38,760 nt of DNA from Deltaproteobacteria bacterium. Lineage in GTDB: Bacteria; Myxococcota_A; Polyangia; JAAYKL01. The DNA lies in NCBI GenBank assembly GCA_016936575.1, contig JAFGXQ010000209.1, positions 1-38,760 on the forward strand, in the 5' to 3' direction. A program made the translations under genes and the position numbers. Position 1 is the stretch's first letter; every line of letters begins with the position of its first letter. The notes under the pieces were generated by a model. The model was not told the origin of the DNA and ran no database searches. It saw nothing but the letters and a program-made list of their open reading frames with translations. Of the stretch, positions 1 through 9,397 are shown in pieces.

Positions 1-279
1 GCGAAAACAGCCCTTTTTTTATGCAGATATTTTCCGGATTTAAACATGAATTCAAATGGTTACCCATTCAGGGACGGGAACTAAATAAAGTAAGAAAGGT
101 CCCCTATGCCCTATGCCCCGAACTTTAATACTTCCAACTTTGTGAGTTGCGCTTTTAGCTGAATGTATACAATATGTATATAATGCATTGGAGCTTTTAT
201 ACGCTGTCAAACAACCATTGTTGACTGTAAAGCCCATCGGGTTTGTGTCACCAATATCCCAATAATGCGAGGTGAACCT
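1..279. other. Upstream region without a supported gene
   Basis: No convincing gene is seen here. The stretch from about 160 to 190 is AT-rich and contains TATACA (166-171) and TATAAT (179-184), either of which could be a -10 box for the downstream stress-protein gene. No well-spaced -35 box stands out, so the promoter assignment is tentative. The 12-base string TCCCCTATGCCC near 105 recurs near 2990, with no clear meaning. Confidence 0.3.
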
Positions 280-1428
280 ATGAAAATGGTAAAAGATGTT
301 TTAGTGCCGGTGAATTTGAAACCACTCAGTCAGAAGGCGCTCCGCACGATAAAGTCGCTTTACGAATCATTTGATTCCCACTTTGAACTGCTGCATGTCG
401 TACCTGAATCACCCTTCTATGTAGAAAACGCGGAACTGCTTCAGGAAGCAATATCTCTTCGCTTAAATAAAATCAAAGATTCATTGCAATCCGTTGGTGT
501 CAATTCGGCGACAACAAATATCCTGCACGGCGCCGCCTACAACAGTATCATTGAGCACGCGCACACCGAAAACAAAAACCTGATTCTGTTGGACCGCGAA
601 AATATGGGAGAAGATGATGGGATTGACGTAACCATCGACAAAGTCGTCAGAAAAGCATTGAATCCCGTTTGGGTTGTCAATCCCGGCGAGAACGAACATT
701 CCGGCATAAAGAAAATCATCTGTGCCTATGACCTGTCTGAAACCAGCCATCGTGTGGTACGAAACGCCATGGCGCTTACCAAAGCGTTTTCATGCGAACT
801 GCAGTTGGTACATGTCATTGAAAAAAACTACTACGATTGGTGGACACAGGCAGCCGAACAGTTTGACGCCTTTTCCAAGGGGGAAACAGAAAACGCCCAA
901 AAATTTTTACGTCAATTTGCAATGAACGATTTAAACGCCAAAGAGGTGTATCTGTCTGGAAAGCCCTATGAAGAAATCATAAATTACGTGTCGAAAGAGC
1001 AACCAGACCTGGTTATTATCGGGACTCGCGGACAAAGCAGTTTGAAAACCCTGATCACGGGCAGTGTCTCTGAGCACGTTATTTCACGCGTACAGACGCC
1101 CTTTCTAACGATGAAGGAACAAAATGTGTTCGAGGTTCCCTCACGAACGTTGGTTGAAAATGAATTTGGCATATCTGAATTGCTGACTCGGGCACGACAG
1201 TTGAAGAAAGCCGGTTTTTTTGAAGAGGCGATTGTCTATCTCAAGCGATATCTGCAGTCGCCGAGGAAAAACATGTCCGCATATGATGAAATCGCCGAAT
1301 GTTATCGCGCCCTGGAAATGGACGATAAGGCCGATGCATACTTAAACGAAGCGAAACATATTAAGCAGAAGCTTTGGCACACCAAAGTTGAAAAAGAGAT
1401 ACGTACAAAACACATCAGGAGGAAGTGA
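280..1428 (+). CDS. Tandem universal stress protein with C-terminal TPR-like tail
   Basis: This 382-aa cytoplasmic protein has two UspA-type domains (about residues 1-135 and 140-285) followed by an 85-residue helical tail. The second domain carries the ATP-binding loop of the UspA/MJ0577 class, G-x2-G-x9-G-S, starting at residue 248 (GTRG...TGS). The equivalent part of the first domain lacks these glycines, so only the second is likely to bind nucleotide. The tail (LLTRARQLKKAGFFEEAIVY, then a second helix pair) looks like one or two TPR units and could bind a partner. The start is placed at ATG 280, which has GAGGTGA five bases upstream; an in-frame ATG at 265 lies before that ribosome site. 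Family members act in stress survival; the specific role here is unknown. The antiporter gene follows 164 bp downstream on the same strand. Confidence 0.85.
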   Translation: MKMVKDVLVPVNLKPLSQKALRTIKSLYESFDSHFELLHVVPESPFYVENAELLQEAISLRLNKIKDSLQSVGVNSATTNILHGAAYNSIIEHAHTENKNLILLDRENMGEDDGIDVTIDKVVRKALNPVWVVNPGENEHSGIKKIICAYDLSETSHRVVRNAMALTKAFSCELQLVHVIEKNYYDWWTQAAEQFDAFSKGETENAQKFLRQFAMNDLNAKEVYLSGKPYEEIINYVSKEQPDLVIIGTRGQSSLKTLITGSVSEHVISRVQTPFLTMKEQNVFEVPSRTLVENEFGISELLTRARQLKKAGFFEEAIVYLKRYLQSPRKNMSAYDEIAECYRALEMDDKADAYLNEAKHIKQKLWHTKVEKEIRTKHIRRK

Positions 1429-1497
1429 CGCAGCATCTTTCTTGTATCCGCACGTAGCTCTCAGAATACCTTTGTTTAAAAATCAATTAAAAATAGA

Positions 1498-1525
1498 TTC
1501 ACTGTTTAATGATGATGACTATAAC
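1498..1525 (+). promoter_or_regulatory. Candidate sigma-70-type promoter for the antiporter
   Basis: TTCACT (1498-1503) and TATAAC (1520-1525) are separated by 16 bases, about 70 bases before the antiporter start. The match is by eye only. Confidence 0.35.
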
Positions 1526-1592
1526 AATGTTAGGTCCGTAAGACGTTGCATTATTTCGCCCTGAGAAGGTTTACTGTAAAAGGAGGCTTTTA

Positions 1593-2912
1593 ATGCGAAA
1601 AGTGGTTATTTTTTCTACACTTCTGTTATTGGGACTGGTCGGCTCACAGCTTTTTCCGCTGTTCGGACAAGCATACGCTTCGTTTGGCGATGCCATTCGC
1701 GTTCTTACAATGATTGGTCTCTCGTTCATCATGGTGCGGGTCGGCTATGAATTTGACATGGACAAATCCCGTATGCGGGACTACGGCTGGGATTATCTTG
1801 TTGCCTTTACGGCCGCCAGTCTACCCTGGATTTTTGTGAGTCTCTACTTCGTGTTTGTGCTGCTTCCCGCTGATCTGTGGTCACAGCTGGACGCCTGGAA
1901 AGAAACCCTCCTCGCCAGTCGTTTTGCGGCGCCCACATCGGCCGGAGTTTTGTTTTCTATGTTGACCGCTGCAGGGTTCGGTGCAACTTGGTTGTTTCGA
2001 AAAGCGCGCGTTCTGGCGATTTTTGATGACCTTGATACCGTACTACTGATGATTCCACTGAAAATGCTGATGGTCGGAATTGCCTGGCAACTCGGAATCA
2101 TTGTGGTTGTTATGGCTTCGATGCTCATCGTTGCGTTTATCTTCCTTCATCGTATCCGCATACCGTACACTTGGCCCTGGGTACTCATGTATGCAACGTT
2201 AATCACCGTTGGCAGCGAAATCGTATACAAGCTTTCGAAAATCATCGACGATTCTGTTCCCATTCACATTGAAGTATTGCTTCCCGCATTTGTATTGGGA
2301 TGTACAATGGCATACCCACGTAAAAAAACGACCGATACCGATGAAACCGATGCACACCACGACAACGGTATTGAGACGCCAATGGAAAAAAGAGTATCAA
2401 CCATTGTTTCCGGCGCGTTTATGGTTCTTGTCGGATTGTCAATGCCTCTTATTCTTTCCACGCAGCCAGATACGGATCACCCAGCCATGTCAGCCGAAGT
2501 TGAAAGCAGTCTGCATGCCGCCGGAGCGCCGGATGCAGAACAATCTGCTGTAGATACCGGCCAAAAGAACCACATCGGTCGGGTGACCGCAGCACAGCCG
2601 CAACTCGACTGGCCCACCATCATGCTTCATGTACTGTTAATCACCATCATCGCCAATTTTGGAAAAATGTTTCCACTGCTCACATACCGCAAGGAAGCCC
2701 ATTGGCGAGAACGTCTCGCACTGACCATTGGAATGTGGCCCAGAGGAGAAGTAGGTGCCGGAGTACTCGTAATTTCATTGAGCTATGGCATCGGTGGGCC
2801 GATTGTGACCATCGCAATGCTAAGCCTCGCCCTCAACCTGCTACTCACCGGCTTCTTCATTGTTCTGGTGAGAATACTAACCAAACAACTCCCCGGATAC
2901 GAAACGCATTAA
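1593..2912 (+). CDS. Cation/proton antiporter, CPA superfamily
   Basis: This 439-aa inner-membrane protein has about 11-12 hydrophobic segments. It resembles the Na+/H+ exchanger domain of the CPA families. A conserved-looking block, AAPTSAGVLFSML, is followed by an acidic pair at D145-D146 (AIFDDLDT), in the place where CPA exchangers carry their ion-binding ND/DD residues. The C-terminal block WPRGEVGAGVL followed by a long glycine-rich helix is also typical of the fold. Between about residues 245 and 340 there are two hydrophilic, His/Asp-rich loops separated by one helix, longer than in plain transporters. Start ATG 1593 has AGGAGG six bases upstream. Its position next to a sodium-pumping NQR operon suggests Na+ (or K+) exchange, but ion specificity cannot be read from the sequence. 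Confidence 0.8.
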   Translation: MRKVVIFSTLLLLGLVGSQLFPLFGQAYASFGDAIRVLTMIGLSFIMVRVGYEFDMDKSRMRDYGWDYLVAFTAASLPWIFVSLYFVFVLLPADLWSQLDAWKETLLASRFAAPTSAGVLFSMLTAAGFGATWLFRKARVLAIFDDLDTVLLMIPLKMLMVGIAWQLGIIVVVMASMLIVAFIFLHRIRIPYTWPWVLMYATLITVGSEIVYKLSKIIDDSVPIHIEVLLPAFVLGCTMAYPRKKTTDTDETDAHHDNGIETPMEKRVSTIVSGAFMVLVGLSMPLILSTQPDTDHPAMSAEVESSLHAAGAPDAEQSAVDTGQKNHIGRVTAAQPQLDWPTIMLHVLLITIIANFGKMFPLLTYRKEAHWRERLALTIGMWPRGEVGAGVLVISLSYGIGGPIVTIAMLSLALNLLLTGFFIVLVRILTKQLPGYETH

Positions 2913-2934
2913 TACCCCCGTTTCAGCATTGGAC

Positions 2935-3168
2935 TGCTTCAGTATGCGTTTTCATTTTGCCTTTTTTATGTCAGTCTTGGGGCCATCCCCTATGCCCCCA
3001 GCGGGTAGTGGACGGTGATACCCTGAAGGTGCTGCTGATGCTTCCCGGCGGTGGAGAGACGTTGCAGTACCTTCGCCTGCGCGGGATGTATACGGCAGGT
3101 ACGTTGGGGATGTACTCTACAACTACGCGACAGCCTTTTTGAACATGGAAATAGCGGCGCAGTGGTGT
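2935..3168 (+). pseudogene. Frameshifted remnant resembling a thermonuclease (SNase-like) gene
   Basis: One plus-strand frame reads RVVDGDTLKVLL, then about 12 residues, then YLRLRGMYTAG. This follows the VVDGDTxxV...xRLxGxDT pattern at the start of staphylococcal-nuclease domains. After that the coding-like signal shifts frame by one base near 3100: the next sensible stretch, DVLYNYATAFLNMEIAAQWC, lies in another frame. A hydrophobic, signal-peptide-like stretch precedes it from about 2940. No good start codon is seen, and the reading runs straight into the end of nqrF on the opposite strand. This is best read as a truncated, decayed gene. The family call rests on the short motif only. Confidence 0.5.
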
Positions 3169-4392
3169 TCAACCGAAGTCGTCGTACATGATGTTTTCGC
3201 GCTCCACGCCCAGGTCGAGCAGCATGTTGGTCACTGCATCGTTCATCATGGGGGGGCCGCACAGATAGTACTCAATCTCTTCGGGCGCGTCATGATCTTT
3301 CAGATAATTCTCGTACAGCACCTGATGAATGAATCCGACGGGGCCCTCCCAGTTGTCTTCGGGGAGCGGCTCAGACAACGCCAGATTCCATGTAAAGTTG
3401 GGGTTCTGCGCCTGCAGTTCATCAAATTCGTCATCGTAGAAAGATTCGCGGCGGCTTCGCGCACCGTACCAATAGGTAATTTTGCGATCGCTGTGAATCC
3501 GTTTCAGCTGGTCGAAAATATGTGACCGCATGGGCGCCATTCCCGCACCACCGCCGATAAAACACATTTCCTTGTCGGTTTCACGCGCGAAAAATTCTCC
3601 GTACGGGCCCGAAATCACAACTTCGTCACCGGGTTTCAGGTTAAAAATAAACGACGACATGATACCCGGCGGAACATCGTTCTTTCCGGGAGGGGGCGAC
3701 GCGATGCGCACATTCAGCATGATAATGCCGTGTTCTTCGGGGTAGTTCGCCATGGAATACGCTCGGGTCGTTTCCTCAGACACCTTTGAAACGTACTGCC
3801 ACATATTGAACTTGTCCCAATCTCCGCGATACTGCTCTTCAATATCAAAATCCTTGTAGTTCACCACATGGGGCGGTGCTTCTATCTGAATGTATCCACC
3901 CGCCCGGAACGGAACCGCCTCCCCTGCGGGCAATTCAAGCACAAGTTCTTTGATGAACGTCGCAACATTGTCGTTTGAACGCACTTTGCACGTCCATTTA
4001 CGCACGTTGAAAATCTCATCCGGAATACCGAGTTTCATGTCCTGCTTGACTTTCACCTGACAGGACAACCGAACCCCTTCACGCGCTTCTTTGCGGTTGA
4101 TATGACCGGTTTCTGTGGGCAACAGCGCGCCGCCGCCGTCAAACACATGAATTTTACATACGCCGCAGGTGCCCTGGCCACCGCACGCGGAAGGAATAAA
4201 AATTTTCTGCTGCCCGAGCGTGTCAAGCAATGTTGCGCCTGCATTCACCTCTTTGACCAGAGTCTCGTCATCATTGATGTGCAGCTTCACTTTCCCCTGG
4301 GCCACCATCATCTTTTTGGCGGCCAGCAGCACGATGACCAATACCAGGATCACCGTAACGAACATGGCAACACCGAAAATAATTTCAAGCAT
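3169..4392 (-). CDS. nqrF: Na+-translocating NADH:quinone reductase subunit F
   Basis: This 407-aa subunit is the electron entry point of Na+-NQR: it oxidises NADH through FAD and a [2Fe-2S] centre and passes electrons into the membrane complex. Visible features in order are one N-terminal membrane helix (about residues 3-25), a plant-type ferredoxin domain with ligands C70, C76, C79 and C111, the FAD site (RAYSMANY), the NADH-binding loop ([12 protein letters not shown]), and the family C-terminus MYDDFG. Its length matches the family norm. It is the last gene of the operon, 17 bases after nqrE, with GAGGAG upstream of its ATG. No obvious terminator follows; the gene ends directly against a decayed gene on the other strand. 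Confidence 0.97.
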   Translation of the reverse strand: MLEIIFGVAMFVTVILVLVIVLLAAKKMMVAQGKVKLHINDDETLVKEVNAGATLLDTLGQQKIFIPSACGGQGTCGVCKIHVFDGGGALLPTETGHINRKEAREGVRLSCQVKVKQDMKLGIPDEIFNVRKWTCKVRSNDNVATFIKELVLELPAGEAVPFRAGGYIQIEAPPHVVNYKDFDIEEQYRGDWDKFNMWQYVSKVSEETTRAYSMANYPEEHGIIMLNVRIASPPPGKNDVPPGIMSSFIFNLKPGDEVVISGPYGEFFARETDKEMCFIGGGAGMAPMRSHIFDQLKRIHSDRKITYWYGARSRRESFYDDEFDELQAQNPNFTWNLALSEPLPEDNWEGPVGFIHQVLYENYLKDHDAPEEIEYYLCGPPMMNDAVTNMLLDLGVERENIMYDDFG

Positions 4393-4409
4393 AGTCTACA
4401 CTCTCCTCG

Positions 4410-5027
4410 TTACAGTTGAATGCCGGCAAAGGCCATGAACGCAATCGCCATCAGGCCGGTAATGATAAACGTGATTCCCAAACCGCGTAACCCGGATGGA
4501 ATATTGTGAAATTTCAATCGCTCCCGAATCGCTGCCAGGGCCGCAATCGCCAGCAACCACCCGATTCCCGAACCGAATCCGAACACCAGACTCTCGCCGG
4601 GGGTGTAGCTGCGCTCCACCATAAACAGCGATGCGCCCAGAATGGCACAGTTCACCGCAATCAGCGGCAGAAATACCCCTAATGCGCTGTACAAAGCCGG
4701 CACATATTTATCGAGCGTCATTTCCACAATCTGCACCATCGCCGCAATGGTTCCGATGAATGTCAGAAAGTTCAGAAACGACAAATCGAGATTGGCCAGG
4801 TCGGGATGAATCCAGGCCATGGCGCCGTGTGCCAGAAACGCCCGATAAATAATGGCGTTCAGCGGCATGGTGACCGCCAGAACGAACGTTACCGCGATTC
4901 CAAGGCCCACAGCGGTATCCACTTTTCTGGAAACAGCGAGAAATGAACACATGCCCAGAAAGAAGGCAAGTGCCATGTTCTCGACGAAAATCGCTTTTAC
5001 TGAAAGACTTAAATAGTGTTCAAACAT
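4410..5027 (-). CDS. nqrE: Na+-translocating NADH:quinone reductase subunit E
   Basis: This 205-aa integral membrane subunit has six predicted helices and is homologous to NqrD and RnfA. With NqrD it forms the symmetric core that, in known structures, holds a membrane [2Fe-2S] cluster. Cysteines near the N-terminus (GMCSFLAV) and in the fourth helix ([10 protein letters not shown]) fit the expected cluster ligands. The ATG at 5027 lies three bases after the nqrD stop, with AGGAG inside the end of nqrD, which suggests coupled translation. Confidence 0.96.
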   Translation of the reverse strand: MFEHYLSLSVKAIFVENMALAFFLGMCSFLAVSRKVDTAVGLGIAVTFVLAVTMPLNAIIYRAFLAHGAMAWIHPDLANLDLSFLNFLTFIGTIAAMVQIVEMTLDKYVPALYSALGVFLPLIAVNCAILGASLFMVERSYTPGESLVFGFGSGIGWLLAIAALAAIRERLKFHNIPSGLRGLGITFIITGLMAIAFMAFAGIQL

Positions 5028-5030
5028 GGT

Positions 5031-5654
5031 TTAGTTCTCCTCTTTCAGCTGCGGCTTCCAGGTGCGAAGCGCCCAAATCGTCAAACCGATAACAAAGAAC
5101 GCTCCGGGAGCGAGCACCATCAATCCATTGGGCGTATACCATCCGCCTTCACTGGCGAGGGGCAGAACCTGCGCACCAAAAATTCGCCCGGAACCGGTGA
5201 GTTCCCGAATGAATCCGGTCAGCACCAGAAAGAAGCTGTAGCCGAACCCGTTGCCGATCCCGTCCACAAAACTTTCAATGGGTTTGCGCTGCATGGCGAA
5301 CGCTTCCGCGCGGCCCATGACGATACAGTTGGTAATAATCAATCCGACGAACACCGATAACTGTTTGCTGATGTCGAAGACAAACGCCTTGAGCACCTGA
5401 TCTGTGACAATCACCAGCGATGCGATAATCGTCAACTGCACAATGATTCGAATGTTTGCCGGAATATAATTTCGAATCAGACTCACACTCAATCCCGAAA
5501 ATCCGGTGACAACCGTAAGCGCAATAGCCATCACAATTGACGCGGACATCTGCGTGGTTACCGCCAGAGCGGAACAGATACCCAACACCTGAGCGGCAAT
5601 GGGATTGTTATCAAATAAAGGATCCAGCAAAATCTCTTTGGTTTTAGATGCCAT
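5031..5654 (-). CDS. nqrD: Na+-translocating NADH:quinone reductase subunit D
   Basis: This 207-aa membrane protein has six helices and is the pseudo-symmetric partner of NqrE. The conserved cysteines are visible in IGxCSALAV-like (LGICSALAV) and [12 protein letters not shown] segments, matching the positions thought to ligate the intramembrane iron-sulfur centre. It starts two bases after nqrC, with AGGAGG overlapping the end of nqrC. Length and order within the operon are normal. Confidence 0.96.
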   Translation of the reverse strand: MASKTKEILLDPLFDNNPIAAQVLGICSALAVTTQMSASIVMAIALTVVTGFSGLSVSLIRNYIPANIRIIVQLTIIASLVIVTDQVLKAFVFDISKQLSVFVGLIITNCIVMGRAEAFAMQRKPIESFVDGIGNGFGYSFFLVLTGFIRELTGSGRIFGAQVLPLASEGGWYTPNGLMVLAPGAFFVIGLTIWALRTWKPQLKEEN

Positions 5655-5656
5655 GA

Positions 5657-6436
5657 CTAGATCCCTCCTTTCCGGAAATTCTCAAGGAACGGACCAAAGC
5701 CGTCTTTGCCGATCCAGAAATTCACCAGTGCGGTCACCCCTTTGCAGGTGAGTGTCGCACCCGAGAGTCCATCCACTTCGTGAGGCGCGTCTGCCGGCGA
5801 CCCGGCGATTCCTTTCACGACCTTGAAGGCCGGTTGAAACGATTGGTCAAACAGCTTGCGATCCTTCCATAGGGCGGTCCACTTGGGATTCTCAATCTCA
5901 CCCCCCAGCCCCGGGGTTTCCCCGTGCTCGTAAAAAGACACGCCTTTCACAGTGGTGGTATCCACGTCAACCGCCAAGAAACCGTACAACGTAGACCACA
6001 ACCCTTTTCCACTAATCGGAAAAATCAGCATGGTGGGCATCTCGCCTTCCATTACCTGATAAACAACCGCTTCATTGGGAATTCGCAGCACCTTGGCGTC
6101 ATTGGCGGGCGCTTTGAAGCTTTTGCTGTTGTCTGAAACCGCCATTCGCATATTGATCGACGCGGCATCCACATCTTTTTTCACTTCGCCGCTTTTCACA
6201 TCAATTACGAGGGGCTGAATATTTTTATACAACTCGCTGATTTTCGCTGCATCAGCATCCTCATCAGCAGCAAGCATTCCCGCTGCTTTAAGAACATTCT
6301 TCTGCTTGTCGAGCTTTTTGTTTTCTTCCTGCATGTCCTTCAGCGCAACCGCCGAAAGACACACAAAGACAGAACACACCAGGCAGACAGCTGCGGCGAA
6401 CCCCATGGTATATCCAGTTCCGTGTTTAGCCGACAT
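5657..6436 (-). CDS. nqrC: Na+-translocating NADH:quinone reductase subunit C
   Basis: This 259-aa subunit is anchored by one N-terminal helix (about residues 10-32), with the rest in the periplasm. It carries a covalently bound FMN. The flavin attachment motif S-G-A-T is seen in [12 protein letters not shown], with the acceptor at T228. Attachment requires the flavin transferase ApbE, which is not encoded in this window. The start overlaps the end of nqrB by 11 bases. Length and motif agree with the family. Confidence 0.96.
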   Translation of the reverse strand: MSAKHGTGYTMGFAAAVCLVCSVFVCLSAVALKDMQEENKKLDKQKNVLKAAGMLAADEDADAAKISELYKNIQPLVIDVKSGEVKKDVDAASINMRMAVSDNSKSFKAPANDAKVLRIPNEAVVYQVMEGEMPTMLIFPISGKGLWSTLYGFLAVDVDTTTVKGVSFYEHGETPGLGGEIENPKWTALWKDRKLFDQSFQPAFKVVKGIAGSPADAPHEVDGLSGATLTCKGVTALVNFWIGKDGFGPFLENFRKGGI

Positions 6437-7649
6437 ATCTTGCCATCCTTTTCTTTTTGTGCGCTTTCACCACATAGTAGTCAATGAGCGGCGCAAATAC
6501 GTTCATCAGTAAAATGGAGAGCATCATTCCTTCGGGGTACGCCGGGTTCACCGTGCGCACCAGAACCACCAACACACCAATCAGAAATCCGTAAATGACT
6601 CGTGCGGTGTTCGAGACCGGTGCAGTTACCGGGTCGGTGGCCATGAACACCGTTCCGAACGCAAAACCGCCCAATACCAGGTGCCAGGTAAACGGCATCG
6701 CCATCATGGGATTGGTATCAGAACCGATAACGTTGAATAATGAAGACATTGCAAACGCACCTGCCACAACCGAAATCATAATGCGCCAGGAGGCCACGCC
6801 GGTAACAATTAAAATAAATGCGCCGATGAGCGCCGCGACAACCGACGTTTCCCCAAGACTGCCGGGAATGAATCCCACAAACGAATTGTACCAAAGAGGA
6901 TTGTCTAACAGACTTCCGGCCGTGGTCAATGCGCCCATCCCCTTTTCTGCCGCCATCGCCAGCGGTGTGGCGGAGCTGAAACCGTCAACAGCCACCCATA
7001 CTGAGTTTCCTGAAATCTGCCCCGGGTAGGCGAAAAAGAGAAACGCACGGGCGGTCAGTGCCGGGTTTAAAATATTGTACCCCACGCCGCCGAATACCTC
7101 TTTACCGATAACAATGCCGAACGATGTTGCGATTGCGACCTGCCAGAGCGGAATGGTAGCGGGCACCAACATGGGAATCAACATACCGGTCACGAAGAAC
7201 CCTTCATTCACCTCATGTTTTCGTACTGCGGCGAACAGTACTTCCCAGAACCCGCCCACCGCAAAGGTGACAATGAGAATGGGCAGGTAGTACGCCAATC
7301 CATGTGCGAAACAGGCAACAAAGTTGTCTGGGTCAAAGCCGAGACCGGTCATTCCGATTACTGCGGTTTGCCAGTTGTCGATGGCCGCCAGACCCATTTC
7401 TCTCATCGCCATATTGGCCTGAAGACCGGCGTTGTAGATACCAAACAGAATGGCAGGCGTCATCGCGATGACAACGGTGAACATCAGTCGCTTCAAATCG
7501 ACCGCATCCCGCACGAACGACGGCTTTTTCGCCGTATGACCAGGGGTGTACAGAAATGTATCGATCGCCTCATAAAGGGGGTACAGTTTTTCGAACTTTC
7601 CACCCTTTTCGAAGGCCTTCCCCTGTTTATCCAGAAGCTTTCTAAGCAT
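6426..7649 (-). CDS. nqrB: Na+-translocating NADH:quinone reductase subunit B
   Basis: This 407-aa polytopic membrane subunit (about 10 helices) is homologous to RnfD. In known complexes it binds covalent FMN and riboflavin and forms part of the sodium path. The flavin attachment threonine is T228 in DGFSSATPLA. The consensus is [S/T]GAT, so the second position is Ser instead of Gly here, a small deviation. The gene starts one base after nqrA, with GGAAGG upstream, and overlaps nqrC by 11 bases. Confidence 0.96.
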   Translation of the reverse strand: MLRKLLDKQGKAFEKGGKFEKLYPLYEAIDTFLYTPGHTAKKPSFVRDAVDLKRLMFTVVIAMTPAILFGIYNAGLQANMAMREMGLAAIDNWQTAVIGMTGLGFDPDNFVACFAHGLAYYLPILIVTFAVGGFWEVLFAAVRKHEVNEGFFVTGMLIPMLVPATIPLWQVAIATSFGIVIGKEVFGGVGYNILNPALTARAFLFFAYPGQISGNSVWVAVDGFSSATPLAMAAEKGMGALTTAGSLLDNPLWYNSFVGFIPGSLGETSVVAALIGAFILIVTGVASWRIMISVVAGAFAMSSLFNVIGSDTNPMMAMPFTWHLVLGGFAFGTVFMATDPVTAPVSNTARVIYGFLIGVLVVLVRTVNPAYPEGMMLSILLMNVFAPLIDYYVVKAHKKKRMARYVG

Positions 7650-7650
7650 A

Positions 7651-9036
7651 CTAGCCTTCCTTTTCTATCTGCGTCAGCACGTCGCGCAATGCTTCGCCGT
7701 ACTCATTTTTAGAGGGACATACAAACGTAAGCAATGCCACGTCTTCTTCATCAAGCTCCAGCGCCCCCAACTGCTCGGCGGTTTCCAAATCTTTACTGAG
7801 CAGCGAACGCAGTAGGAATACCGGCAGCAAGTCGAACGCCATCACTTTGTCGTAGCTGCCGAAAGGCACAGGGGTTCGATGCCCGCCGAAGCGATCGGTG
7901 GTGAAATCAAACTTCTTGCCGGGGGTGATGGCAGCACCGAACAGACGGGTCACTGAAAAGCGATTGAAACCGGGCGCCAGCCAACCCAGAAAACGACGAC
8001 TGTCATCGTTTTCGAGCAGCGTTATCTGATTGTGGTACCGCCCGATATACCCGTGAACCGCGCCGACGGCACTGCGACCGTTGAACACCGACCCGGAGAG
8101 AACCTCGACGTGATTGCCTTTTCGCTGATCGTCAACCAACTTGCCGACACATGCGCCCAAACGGGTTTTTACCAGCTTCGGAGACTTCGCCCCCGGCCCT
8201 GCCACGCTGACGACGCGTTCCAGGTGCAGTTTTCCGGTCTGCACCAATGCCCCGAGTGCGATGACATCCTGATATCCGAGATACCAGGCAGTGCGTTTGC
8301 GGTCGACGGGCATGATGCGGTGAATATGAAACCCAACGGTTCCGGCCGGGTGTTTTCCCGAAAATTCATGAACCGTTGCCCCGTGCAGGTTTTCAATTCC
8401 CAGCTTCGCGCCGTCCGCTTTGCACAGATGAACCGGCTTTCCATCAGCCAGCACCTGCAGTGCCGACAACCCGGCATCCATGTGTTTCTCGTTCCCTTTA
8501 ATGATATTCTCAGGAAGCGGTGCGAGGGGATTGGAATCCATCGCGGTAACAAAGATCGCCGCCGGTGTACTTTCGGGAGACGGCACCTTTGAAAACGGTC
8601 GCCCCCGAAGAGCGGTCCACATTCCGGATTCCACCATCAGCTGCACCAGCTGCGCGCGCGAGGGCGTGCTTCCGCCTATTTCATTGAACGAGGAATACGT
8701 CGCTTCGCCGTCATCGGTACCGTCCGCATCGCTCAAGTCGACCACCACCGACTGAAACGCCCGACGCTCGCCACGATTGATTGCCGATACGGTTCCGGCG
8801 CCAGGGGATGTAAACAACACTCCCGGATTCTTGCGGTCTTCGAACAATACCTGACCGCGTTTCACCACATCGCCGACTTTCACCTTCATCGAAGGTCGCA
8901 TTCCCACATAGTCGTCTGCCAGCAGAGCGACGGTTGCGGTGGAAATCGGCTCGATTTCTTTGTTGGTCGGTTTTCCCGAAATGGGCAAATCCAAACCGCG
9001 TTTTGCTTTGTGTTTAGTAGGGCTTGTGTTCCCCAT
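7651..9036 (-). CDS. nqrA: Na+-translocating NADH:quinone reductase subunit A
   Basis: This 461-aa peripheral cytoplasmic subunit is the first gene of nqrABCDEF and is related to RnfC. It begins with the family signature RGLDLPISG, followed by a barrel-sandwich segment (KVGDVVKRGQVLF ... SPGAGTVSAINRG). The ATG at 9036 is chosen because AAGGTGA sits five bases upstream; an in-frame GTG at 9045 overlaps that ribosome site. A leader of some 15 residues (GNTSPTKHKAKRG) precedes the conserved part, so the protein is slightly longer than the usual 445-450 aa. NqrA takes part in quinone handling in the complex. The six genes together are sufficient for the structural complex. Confidence 0.96.
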   Translation of the reverse strand: MGNTSPTKHKAKRGLDLPISGKPTNKEIEPISTATVALLADDYVGMRPSMKVKVGDVVKRGQVLFEDRKNPGVLFTSPGAGTVSAINRGERRAFQSVVVDLSDADGTDDGEATYSSFNEIGGSTPSRAQLVQLMVESGMWTALRGRPFSKVPSPESTPAAIFVTAMDSNPLAPLPENIIKGNEKHMDAGLSALQVLADGKPVHLCKADGAKLGIENLHGATVHEFSGKHPAGTVGFHIHRIMPVDRKRTAWYLGYQDVIALGALVQTGKLHLERVVSVAGPGAKSPKLVKTRLGACVGKLVDDQRKGNHVEVLSGSVFNGRSAVGAVHGYIGRYHNQITLLENDDSRRFLGWLAPGFNRFSVTRLFGAAITPGKKFDFTTDRFGGHRTPVPFGSYDKVMAFDLLPVFLLRSLLSKDLETAEQLGALELDEEDVALLTFVCPSKNEYGEALRDVLTQIEKEG

Positions 9037-9081
9037 ATGATTCACCTTTTTTCTAAATTCGAATCAAAAAAAATTTTGGGC

Positions 9082-9109
9082 ACATTAGCAGGTTGCCGCA
9101 CAAATTCAA
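9082..9109 (-). promoter_or_regulatory. Candidate promoter of the nqr operon
   Basis: Read on the minus strand, TTGAAT (9109-9104) and TAATGT (9087-9082) are 16 bases apart, and the -10 is preceded by TGC, an extended -10. This would give a leader of about 40 bases before nqrA. Confidence 0.45.
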
Positions 9110-9262
9110 ACCCATTTGTACTATGCAAACAGGAGCCGCCAATGAAAAAACAGATGCAACGGCATATGATTTTCCAGAGCTTAGCAGCAAACCGATACTG
9201 GTTTACCATAATCACCACCGCAGGCAATCTCAATTCAACGGAAAATTGCAGTTGTTCCAAAC

Positions 9263-9276
9263 TTGAATGAATTCAA
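9263..9276. promoter_or_regulatory. Inverted repeat TTGAAT-GA-ATTCAA
   Basis: Perfect 6-bp arms surround a 2-base centre in the nqrA/cheA divergent region, 36 bases centre-to-centre from a second palindrome. It could be an operator for a dimeric regulator. The 361-base stretch between nqrA and cheA holds no other gene I can support. Confidence 0.35.
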
Positions 9277-9298
9277 AATCATACGCGGATTTTAGTTT

Positions 9299-9312
9299 TT
9301 CACTTAAGTGAA
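9299..9312. promoter_or_regulatory. 14-bp perfect palindrome TTCACTTAAGTGAA
   Basis: This perfect palindrome lies 86 bases before the cheA start, where an operator could act on the chemosensory operon. No clear -35/-10 pair for cheA was identified around it. Confidence 0.4.
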
Positions 9313-9397
9313 CACCTCATGTGTCCGTCCTTTATCAATATATCAGGCGAAAAAAATACTTCCTTTTGATCCAATCGCACTGAGAACAGGTGAACCA

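Noticed and set aside
102..118. Repeat of CCCCTATGCCC shared with position 2990
   Set aside because: Only 12 bases match and no wider similarity or flanking structure supports a mobile element.
3139..3525. Plus-strand ORF of 128 codons opposite nqrF
   Set aside because: It is antisense to the conserved nqrF 3' end; only its first 10 codons belong to the decayed gene described above.
9142..9270. Possible 42-aa ORF beginning MKKQMQRHM with AGGAG upstream
   Set aside because: It lies in the nqr promoter region, overlaps the palindrome at its end and has no recognisable features; a chance ORF is as likely.
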